A stretch of DNA of 14,867 nt, taken from Candidatus Avipropionibacterium avicola. GTDB taxonomy: Bacteria > Actinomycetota > Actinomycetes > Propionibacteriales > Propionibacteriaceae. The DNA lies in NCBI GenBank assembly GCA_018715445.1, contig DVLP01000343.1:1-14867 (forward strand), given 5' to 3'. Positions 7,343 through 14,867 of the stretch are shown here, piece by piece. The position numbers and the translations under genes were made by a program. The notes under the pieces were generated by a model. It was given only the letters and a program-made list of their open reading frames with translations, was not told where the DNA came from and ran no database searches. Numbering within the stretch: position 1 is the first letter of the stretch; every line of letters begins with the position of its first letter.

Positions 7343-7355
7343 TAAGCTGCACTCC
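7343..7355 (+). promoter_or_regulatory. Leaderless promoter of thiOSG
   Basis: TAAGCT (7343-7348) stands 7 nt before the GTG start of thiO at 7356. There is no purine-rich ribosome site in the 7 nt between. The thiE promoter is back to back with it about 45 bp away. GGGG (7315-7318), CCCC (7325-7328) and GGGG (7332-7335) lie between the two boxes and could be a shared control site, though this is weak. Confidence 0.6.
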
Positions 7356-9525
<2,170 letters not shown>

Positions 9526-9861
9526 ATGATGTGGTGGGTCCCGGTCCTGTCCGTGCTCGGCGCGGTGATCATCGCCGTCGGCGTGATCGTGCTGATCGTG
9601 CGTGGTTTCGACCGTGACCTGACCAGCGGGGGCGAACGTCCCACCGCCGGCGGGGCGAACCCGTTCGGTGCCCTGGCGGAGGCCTTCGACCCGGGCGCCC
9701 ATCGTGCCCAGCTGGAGCTGGAGAAACTCAAGAACCAGGCCGCGGTCGTGCCCAGTCCGACCGGCGACGATCCGAGCCGTTCCTCGGTGGTGACCGACCG
9801 TTTCGGCAATCCGATCGGGTTCCGGGTGGGTCGACCCGCTCCCACCGAGACCGGCGACTGA
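9526..9861 (+). CDS. Small single-pass membrane protein of unknown function
   Basis: I do not recognise this 111-residue protein. Residues 4-26 (VPVLSVLGAVIIAVGVIVL region) form one hydrophobic span near the N-terminus, followed by a basic-then-polar cytoplasmic or exposed part: RGFDRDLTSGGERP, a short helix-prone stretch FGALAEAFDPGAHRAQLELEKLKNQ (split: FGALAEAFDPGAHRA, QLELEKLKNQ), and a C-terminal FGNPIGFRVGRP. The charge pattern (Arg after the span) suggests the N-terminus is outside or that the span is a signal anchor with the C-terminus inside. ATG 9526 is set by a TAGGGT box 7 nt upstream, and ATG 9529 follows immediately. It stands alone between thiG and the kinase gene, 111 bp before the latter. 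Confidence 0.7.
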   Translation: MMWWVPVLSVLGAVIIAVGVIVLIVRGFDRDLTSGGERPTAGGANPFGALAEAFDPGAHRAQLELEKLKNQAAVVPSPTGDDPSRSSVVTDRFGNPIGFRVGRPAPTETGD

Positions 9862-9890
9862 AATCACACCGGCAGGACACACCGACCCGG

Positions 9891-9922
9891 TTGTGGCGAA
9901 GATTGAGTCAACCTCCTAAACT
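9891..9922 (+). promoter_or_regulatory. Possible promoter of the kinase gene
   Basis: TAAACT (9917-9922) matches a -10 box; GTGGCG (9893-9898), 18 nt upstream, is a weak -35 candidate. Transcription from about 9929 would give a leader of some 44 nt with GGAG (9963-9966) 6 nt before GTG 9973. The 111-bp gap (9862-9972) holds no other structure that I can see. Confidence 0.4.
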
Positions 9923-9972
9923 CCCAACAGGCCTGACACGGCCCTACTTCCCCACCGTGTTTGGAGCATGTT

Positions 9973-12102
9973 GTGACCACGACGAGCATGCACGACCCAT
10001 TGGTCGGCCATGCGCTCGAAGGTCGCTACGAGATCACGCGCCGGATCGCGCGTGGCGGTATGGCGACCGTCTATGTGGCGACCGATCTGAGGCTCACCCG
10101 CACCGTTGCGGTCAAGGTCATGCATGTCGGACTCGGTGACGACGAGGACTTCGCCCGCAAGTTCGACCGTGAGGCCAGGGCCTCCGCCCGCCTGTGCCAC
10201 CCCAATGTGGTCTCGGTCTTCGACCAGGGCATCGACGACGGTCGCCCGTTCATCGTCATGGAGTACGTCGAGGGCCGCACGCTGCGCAGCCTGATGCGCC
10301 ACGAGCGGGTGAACCCCACCGACGGCGGCATGGACCCGGTCCGTGCGCTGACCATCATGGAGGCGGTGCTCTGCGCCCTGGCGGCCGCCCACGAGAGCGG
10401 CCTGGTCCACCGTGACGTCAAGCCGGAGAACGTACTGATCTCGGACCACCACCAGATCAAGGTCGCCGATTTCGGACTGGCCAAGGCCGTCTCCGCCCAG
10501 ACCGCGACCGCCACGGCCGGGATCCTGCTCGGCACCGTGTCGTACCTGCCCCCCGAGCTGGTCACCAGCGGCAAGGCCACCCTGCGCAGCGACGTGTACT
10601 CGGCCGGGATCGTGCTGTACGAGCTGCTCACCGGGCGCAAGCCGTACACCGGGGACACCCCGATCCAGGTCGCCTACGCCCACGTCCACAACACCGTCCC
10701 GGCCCCCTCCGAGGTCAACCCGGACATCCCCGACTACCTGGACGCCCTGGTCCGCCACGCCACCGCCCGCGAGCCGAAGGCCCGCCCGGCCGACGCCCGG
10801 GTGATGCTGCATGAGCTGCGCGCGGTCCGGGCCCGGCTGCGGTCCGGCGCCACCGCCGACAGCGAGCTGACCGAGATCATCGAAACCGGAGCCAGCGACG
10901 ACATCCCCGACGAGGACTCCGAGACCGGGATCCGGATGCGGCGCAGCTTCCTGCCCGACGACTACAACCCGCGGACCTCACTGTCCCCGAGCCGACACAC
11001 CCCGACCAGTCCGACCAGCCCCACCCGCAGTCGCTGGACCGCCGTGGCGCCACCGCCGCGCTCGGCCCGGACCCCACAGGACGCCTTCGCCACGATCATC
11101 GACGACGGCACCGACGAGCACGACCCGTACGTCGACGACACCGAGGACGAGGCCTCGGACGGGGTCCTCGAGCGACGACGGGACCGCCGTGAGCTGCGGC
11201 GACGTGAGCAGGCCCGGCGCCGCCGTCGTGGGGTGCTCGCCCTGCTGCTGGTGCTGGTGCTCGCCGGTGGCGCTGCGATCAGCGGCTGGTGGGTGGTCAC
11301 CAATCGCCCCATCGCCGTGCCGCGGGTCGCCAACCTCGATCAGGACCAGGCCAGCACTGCCCTCGCCGATGCGCGGCTGGAGGTCACCCTCGGTGACCGG
11401 GAGTTCTCCGAGACCGTGCCCAAGGGCAAGGTGATCAGGACCGACCCGGAGGCTGGGGCCGAGCTGCCTCCGGGCTCACCGGTGACGTTGGTGGTGTCGA
11501 GGGGGCCGGAACGCTACGAGGTGCCGCCCCTGGTCGGCGAGAAGCTCACCGACGTCAAGGCAGCGCTGACGGCCAACAAGCTCAAGCTCGGCAAGGTCAC
11601 CGAGGTCTGGGACGAGAAGGTCGCCAAGGGTGTGGTGATCAAAGCCTCGGGCAAACCCGGCGACAAGGTCCGCCGCGGCACCACGATCGACCTGACCGTC
11701 TCGAAGGGCCGCGAGCCGATCGAGATCGCCGATTGGACGGGCAAGTCGGCCGCCGAGGCCAAGCAGGCGTTGGAGAAGCTCGGTTTCACGGTCAAGATCA
11801 CACAGGAGAACCACGACAGCGTGGAGTCCGGCAAGGTGATCCGTCAGGATCCCGGCAAGGGCACCGGGCACCGCGGCGACACCGTCACCCTGGTCGAGTC
11901 CAAGGGCCCGGTGATGGTCACCGTCCCCAACATCCGCAACATGAAGGTCGACGAGGCCGAGGCCCTGCTCAAGAAGGCCGGGTTCGTGGTGAAGAAGTCA
12001 CAGGTCGTGCCGCTGGCGCCGCTGGGGATCGCGCATCGCACCGACCCGGAGGGCGGCACCAAGGCCCGCAAGGGCGCCACGATCACCCTGTACTACGTCT
12101 GA
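9973..12102 (+). CDS. pknL: Transmembrane Ser/Thr protein kinase with four PASTA domains (PknL type)
   Basis: This 709-residue protein is an actinobacterial Hanks-type kinase that couples cell-wall sensing to phosphorylation of envelope or division proteins. The cytoplasmic kinase (about 17-290) has the Gly loop IARGGMATV, catalytic Lys48, helix-C Glu67, HRDVKPEN with Asp148, DFG at 166-168, an activation loop with TATAT (177-181) and SYLPPE. A long acidic and Arg-rich juxtamembrane stretch follows, with RREQARRRRRG before one membrane span (about 421-442). Four PASTA repeats begin near 447, 515, 583 and 647 and end at the C-terminus. PASTA domains bind muropeptides or lipid II in related kinases. 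GTG 9973 has GGAG 6 nt upstream; TTG 9961 is unlikely. The DVYSAGIVLYELLTG region and linkage to the metF-like/idsA genes suggest PknL and not PknB. Confidence 0.88.
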   Translation: MTTTSMHDPLVGHALEGRYEITRRIARGGMATVYVATDLRLTRTVAVKVMHVGLGDDEDFARKFDREARASARLCHPNVVSVFDQGIDDGRPFIVMEYVEGRTLRSLMRHERVNPTDGGMDPVRALTIMEAVLCALAAAHESGLVHRDVKPENVLISDHHQIKVADFGLAKAVSAQTATATAGILLGTVSYLPPELVTSGKATLRSDVYSAGIVLYELLTGRKPYTGDTPIQVAYAHVHNTVPAPSEVNPDIPDYLDALVRHATAREPKARPADARVMLHELRAVRARLRSGATADSELTEIIETGASDDIPDEDSETGIRMRRSFLPDDYNPRTSLSPSRHTPTSPTSPTRSRWTAVAPPPRSARTPQDAFATIIDDGTDEHDPYVDDTEDEASDGVLERRRDRRELRRREQARRRRRGVLALLLVLVLAGGAAISGWWVVTNRPIAVPRVANLDQDQASTALADARLEVTLGDREFSETVPKGKVIRTDPEAGAELPPGSPVTLVVSRGPERYEVPPLVGEKLTDVKAALTANKLKLGKVTEVWDEKVAKGVVIKASGKPGDKVRRGTTIDLTVSKGREPIEIADWTGKSAAEAKQALEKLGFTVKITQENHDSVESGKVIRQDPGKGTGHRGDTVTLVESKGPVMVTVPNIRNMKVDEAEALLKKAGFVVKKSQVVPLAPLGIAHRTDPEGGTKARKGATITLYYV

Positions 12103-12114
12103 GCGGGTCTCAGA
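12098..12114. terminator. Hairpin between convergent kinase and hydrolase genes
   Basis: TCTGAG (12098-12103) pairs with CTCAGA (12109-12114) around the loop CGGGT. The stem contains the stop codons of both converging genes (12100-12102 plus, 12110-12112 minus). With only 6 bp and no T tract it would be a weak terminator. Confidence 0.4.
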
Positions 12115-12748
12115 ACTCGTGGGCCCCGGCACCACGCAGGTCGACCAACTGGGTCGGGGTCATGGCGCTGATCCGTTCACTGACCAGGCCGATCCCCCGT
12201 TCGGAGAGCAGCCCGTCGTGGATGGCGAAGCCCTGCTGGGCCCCGACCGCACGGGCGAAGTCGACGGTCTCCTTCATGGCCGCCCATGGTCCGTAGGCGG
12301 GCACGGCCAGGATGTCGACGCCGGCGGGGACGGCCGAGAGGCTGTCGCCGGGGTGAAAGAAGGTGGGCTCGCCGGGAGCGGTGATGACCAGGCCGATGTT
12401 GCCGATCATGGGGATGTCGCGGTGGATGACGGCGTGTTGACCACCGACGGCGGTGATGGTGACCTCGCCGATGCGCAGGGTGTCCTCGGCCCCCAAGCCC
12501 TCGGCGCGGGCCACGTCGTGGGCCTGCAGGACCTGCGGCTCCACGCGGACGAGGGCGTCAGGGTTGGCCTCGACCAGCGCAGGGATGTGCTCCGGGTCGA
12601 TGTGGTCGTTGTGCAGGTGGGTCACCAGGACCGCATCGAGGTCGGTCGTCCGGTGCCACTGGTCGGAGAAGTTGCCCGGATCGATCAGCAGCCGGCGGTT
12701 GGCAACCTCGACCAGGACCGCCGCATGTCCCAGATGTGTCAACTTCAT
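12110..12748 (-). CDS. UlaG-like metallo-beta-lactamase-fold hydrolase
   Basis: The 212-residue protein belongs to the UlaG-like branch of the metallo-beta-lactamase superfamily (metal-dependent hydrolases, COG2220 type). It opens MKLTHLGHAAVLVE with LLIDPG, then has the metal motif THLHNDH (His44, His46, Asp48, His49), the later VGGQHAVIH, an FFHPGDS segment with His and Asp ligands, and a C-terminal GFAIHDGLLSE. The substrate is unknown; members include lactonases, phosphodiesterases and uncharacterised enzymes. I chose ATG 12748 because a TATGGT box lies 7 nt upstream on the minus strand and the protein then starts with the conserved MKLTHLGHA; an upstream ATG at 12760 falls inside that box. 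It runs towards the kinase gene (7 bp between stops) and diverges from gtrA. Confidence 0.85.
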   Translation of the reverse strand: MKLTHLGHAAVLVEVANRRLLIDPGNFSDQWHRTTDLDAVLVTHLHNDHIDPEHIPALVEANPDALVRVEPQVLQAHDVARAEGLGAEDTLRIGEVTITAVGGQHAVIHRDIPMIGNIGLVITAPGEPTFFHPGDSLSAVPAGVDILAVPAYGPWAAMKETVDFARAVGAQQGFAIHDGLLSERGIGLVSERISAMTPTQLVDLRGAGAHEF

Positions 12749-12761
12749 GGAGGGGACCATA
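12749..12761 (-). promoter_or_regulatory. Leaderless promoter of the hydrolase gene
   Basis: On the minus strand TATGGT (12761-12756) is followed by CCCCTCC and the ATG at 12748, a 7-nt spacing that predicts a transcript starting at the start codon. TTCTGC (12784-12779) is a possible -35 with a 17-nt spacer, and it lies in the first copy of the 21-bp duplication. Confidence 0.55.
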
Positions 12762-12765
12762 CTGT
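12760..12765 (+). promoter_or_regulatory. Possible -10 box of the gtrA operon
   Basis: TACTGT (12760-12765) fits TANNNT and overlaps the minus-strand -10 box of the hydrolase gene by two bases. A start near 12772 would give a leader of about 45 nt made almost entirely of the 21-bp duplication. No clear -35 box is seen. Confidence 0.3.
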
Positions 12766-12772
12766 GGATCGG

Positions 12773-12814
12773 ACACGAGCAGAAGGGGATCGCACACGAG
12801 CAGAAGGGGATCGA
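12773..12814 (+). repeat. 21-bp tandem duplication carrying the gtrA ribosome site
   Basis: A 20-base match occurs at 12773-12792 and again at 12794-12813, so the unit is 21 bp and is repeated twice with only the last base differing. Each unit contains AGAAGGGGAT. The second copy places this purine-rich sequence 7 nt before GTG 12818 and is the likely Shine-Dalgarno site; the first copy is an upstream duplicate 21 nt away. Confidence 0.9.
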
Positions 12815-12817
12815 TCG

Positions 12818-13297
12818 GTGAGGCAGGACCAACGGGTTGGTGACGAGGCTGTCGTCGCTGCCTCGGTACGGCCCTCGTCGCGACTGTCACCCGTACGGTT
12901 CCTGCGACCGGACCACGGGCACCTGCTCTCCCAGATGCTGCGCTACGGCCTGGTCTCCGTGCTGGCCCTGGTGGTCGACGTCGTCGCCCTGGTGCTGGGG
13001 GTCGAGGTGGCGGGGTTGCCACCGGTGCTCGCTGGAACCGTGTCCTTCAGTCTGGGGATCCTGGTCAACTTCTGCTGCACCCGGGTGTGGGTGTTCACGC
13101 GGCGTCGACCCACCCGACGCCGGGTCGAGTTCGGCCTGTTCGCGCTGGTCGGGGTGATCGGTCTGGGCCTCAATGCCGCGATCATGGCTGGACTGCACAC
13201 CGGCCTGGGCAGCCACTACCTGCTGGCCAAGGCGGTCGCCACCGTCGTGGTCTTCTTCTGGAACTTCCTGGCCCGCCGACAGTTCATCTACTCCTGA
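12818..13297 (+). CDS. GtrA-family membrane protein
   Basis: GtrA-family proteins are small four-span membrane proteins thought to help move polyprenyl-phosphate-linked sugars across the membrane for later glycosyl transfer. The 159-residue protein has a polar, basic N-terminus of about 40 residues, then spans near 43-62, 67-87, 105-126 and 134-151. Family signatures are [15 protein letters not shown] in the first span, [18 protein letters not shown] around the second, and the C-terminal [15 protein letters not shown] 12818 is preceded by AGAAGGGGA with 7 nt spacing; a later start such as ATG 12935 would keep the core but loses the ribosome site. The oxidoreductase gene begins 10 bp after the stop, so the two are co-transcribed. 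No glycosyltransferase is visible, though one may lie beyond the window. Confidence 0.85.
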   Translation: MRQDQRVGDEAVVAASVRPSSRLSPVRFLRPDHGHLLSQMLRYGLVSVLALVVDVVALVLGVEVAGLPPVLAGTVSFSLGILVNFCCTRVWVFTRRRPTRRRVEFGLFALVGVIGLGLNAAIMAGLHTGLGSHYLLAKAVATVVVFFWNFLARRQFIYS

Positions 13298-13307
13298 GGA
13301 CCGCTGG

Positions 13308-14867
13308 ATGTCACGAGCGATCATCATCGGTGCCGGTCCGGCCGGGCTCACCGCTGCCCATGAACTGGCCGTCGACGGTGGGCCCACCCCCGTGGTCTAC
13401 GAGGCCAGTGACGAGATCGGCGGCATCTCGCGGACGATCCGCCACGGCGGCAACCGGATGGACATCGGTGGGCACCGGTTCTTCTCCCGTTCCGAACGCG
13501 TCATGCAGTGGTGGCAGCAGATCCTGCCGATCGAGCAGACCCCTGCCACCGAACGGTTCCGACTCGCCCACCAGGGGCAGAGCCGTGACCTGCCCGGCGG
13601 GGACGGCGCTGATCCGGAGCGCATCGACGACGTGATGCTGGTCCGCTCGCGGCTGTCGCGGATCTACTACGACCAACGGTTCTTCAACTATCCGATCACC
13701 CTGGAGTGGTCGACCCTGCGCAACCTCGGACTGCGTCGGATCGTACGGATGGGGTTGTCCTACCTGGCGGCACGGGTACGACCCCGCGCCGAGGAGACCC
13801 TGGAGGACTTCTACGTCAACCGGTTCGGTCGTGAGCTCTACAACACCTTCTTCCGCGACTACACCGAGAAGGTGTGGGGTGTGCCGTGCCGTGAGATCGC
13901 CCCCGACTGGGGAGCCCAACGGGTGAAGGGGTTGTCGGTCACCACCACGCTGGCCCATGCGGCCCGTGCCCTGGTGCGCCGGATCGTGCCGCGTCGTGGC
14001 CCGACCGATCTCGGCCAGACCGACACCGAGGTGTCGTTGATCGAGCACTTCCTCTATCCCAAGCTCGGGCCGGGCCACATGTGGGAGCGGGTGGCCGACC
14101 GGGTCCGCGACGCCGGTGGTGAGGTCCATCTGGAGCGTCGGGTCGTCGGGATCCACACCGAGGGTGACCGGGTGCGTGCGGTGGACCTGGCCGACCAGTC
14201 CGGCACGGGGGTCGAGACCGTCACCGGGGAGCAGTTCCTCTCGACCATGCCGGTCAAGGATCTGGTGGCCGCGATGGTCGCCACTGGCACCGAGGTCCCC
14301 GCCGAGGTGGTACGGATCGCCTCGGCCCTGCCGTACCGCGACTTCCTGACGGTGGGGTTGTCGTGCCGACGCCTGCTGCTCAACGATCCCCGCAGTGGCC
14401 CGGGTCGGGTGCCGGACAACTGGATCTACATCCAGGAGCCCGGGGTCCGGGTCGGCCGGTTGCAGGTCTTCAACAACTGGTCGCCGTGGCTGGTGTCGGA
14501 CCCGGAGCAGGTCTGGCTCGGCCTCGAGTACTTCTGCACCGAGGGTGACGACCTGTGGTCGCGCTCGGACGAAGACATGACCGCCTTCGCGGTCGCCGAG
14601 CTCGCCCGGATCGGGATCGTCGACCCCGATGACGTCGTGGACTCGTGTGTGGTGCGGGTGCCGAAGACCTACCCGGCCTACTTCGGCAGCTATCGCGAGT
14701 TCGATGTCGTCCGTGCCTGGCTCGATCGCTTCACCAACCTGTGGTTGGTGGGTCGCAACGGACAGCACCGCTACAACAACCAGGACCATTCGATGCTGAC
14801 CGCGATGGCTGCGGTGGAGGCGATCCGGGCCGGCAGCACCGACAAGGCACCGGTGTGGGCGGTCAAC
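13308..14867 (+). CDS. FAD-dependent oxidoreductase, protoporphyrinogen-oxidase/UGM-like (3' end outside window)
   Basis: The frame is open from ATG 13308 to the last base (520 codons, no internal stop when read codon by codon). The N-terminus is a Rossmann FAD site, [17 protein letters not shown] (Gly8, Gly10, Gly13), followed by [16 protein letters not shown] and [21 protein letters not shown], which is characteristic of the amine-oxidase-like group containing protoporphyrinogen oxidase and UDP-galactopyranose mutase relatives. Further landmarks are [23 protein letters not shown], a [13 protein letters not shown] segment and the C-terminal FAD loop [24 protein letters not shown]. Family members are about 500-530 residues, so only a few codons are probably missing. 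AGGA stands 7 nt before the ATG. I recall this type of protein beside GtrA and glycosyltransferase genes; a role in modifying lipid-linked sugars is inferred, and the substrate is unknown. Confidence 0.82.
   Translation, partial: MSRAIIIGAGPAGLTAAHELAVDGGPTPVVYEASDEIGGISRTIRHGGNRMDIGGHRFFSRSERVMQWWQQILPIEQTPATERFRLAHQGQSRDLPGGDGADPERIDDVMLVRSRLSRIYYDQRFFNYPITLEWSTLRNLGLRRIVRMGLSYLAARVRPRAEETLEDFYVNRFGRELYNTFFRDYTEKVWGVPCREIAPDWGAQRVKGLSVTTTLAHAARALVRRIVPRRGPTDLGQTDTEVSLIEHFLYPKLGPGHMWERVADRVRDAGGEVHLERRVVGIHTEGDRVRAVDLADQSGTGVETVTGEQFLSTMPVKDLVAAMVATGTEVPAEVVRIASALPYRDFLTVGLSCRRLLLNDPRSGPGRVPDNWIYIQEPGVRVGRLQVFNNWSPWLVSDPEQVWLGLEYFCTEGDDLWSRSDEDMTAFAVAELARIGIVDPDDVVDSCVVRVPKTYPAYFGSYREFDVVRAWLDRFTNLWLVGRNGQHRYNNQDHSMLTAMAAVEAIRAGSTDKAPVWAVN

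Noticed and set aside
7286..7355. TPP riboswitch between thiE and thiO
   Set aside because: The gap is only 70 bp, both -10 boxes are 7 nt from their start codons, and no CTGAGA-type core is present.
13311..14789. Long minus-strand open frame opposite the terminal oxidoreductase
   Set aside because: The plus strand is open for 520 codons with clear FAD motifs, so the antisense frame is a by-product.

Overview
The window looks like chromosomal DNA from a high-GC actinobacterium. Support comes from the very GC-rich third codon positions, frequent GTG/TTG starts, several genes with a TANNNT box 6-7 nt before the start codon and no leader, and actinobacterial families (HelD-type RNA polymerase helicase, PASTA-domain Ser/Thr kinase of PknL type, small MTHFR next to a polyprenyl synthase). 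A member of the Propionibacteriales or a close relative would fit, but the rank below phylum is a guess. I see no mobile elements, phage genes, tRNAs, rRNAs or CRISPR. Coding density is high: the longest gap between genes is about 110 bp, so no gene-free stretch exceeds 300 bp.

Layout. (1) 1-687: C-terminal part of an FAD-dependent oxidoreductase. (2) 752-5769, plus strand: HelD-type helicase, MTHFR-like protein, polyprenyl diphosphate synthase and DNA-3-methyladenine glycosylase I, tightly spaced; the polyprenyl synthase also appears to have its own leaderless promoter. (3) 5776-7285, minus strand: an operon of thiE, a secreted lipoprotein guanyl-specific RNase (RNase Sa/barnase type) and a barstar-family inhibitor, joined by 4-bp ATGA overlaps. 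(4) 7356-9492, plus strand and divergent from thiE: thiO-thiS-thiG, which with thiE cover thiazole synthesis and its coupling to the pyrimidine. (5) 9526-9861: small one-pass membrane protein of unknown function. (6) 9973-12102: Ser/Thr kinase with four PASTA domains. (7) 12110-12748, minus strand: UlaG-like metallo-beta-lactamase-fold hydrolase. (8) 12818 to the window end: GtrA-family membrane protein and a nearly complete FAD-dependent protoporphyrinogen-oxidase/UDP-galactopyranose-mutase-like oxidoreductase.

How the genes fit together. The MTHFR-like gene, polyprenyl synthase and PknL-type kinase recall, from memory, the Rv2172c-idsA2...pknL neighbourhood of Mycobacterium tuberculosis. 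Here a glycosylase, the thiamine genes and the RNase/inhibitor pair lie between the second and third of these. The polyprenyl synthase, GtrA protein and terminal oxidoreductase could all serve lipid-linked cell-envelope chemistry, but that is inference. Most of the window is ordinary housekeeping. The parts most worth a second look are the RNase-barstar pair translationally coupled to thiE, the five consistent leaderless-promoter signatures, the duplicated start region of thiG, the 21-bp tandem duplication in front of gtrA, and the missing canonical residues in the MTHFR-like protein and the glycosylase. I did not find a convincing new multi-gene system.
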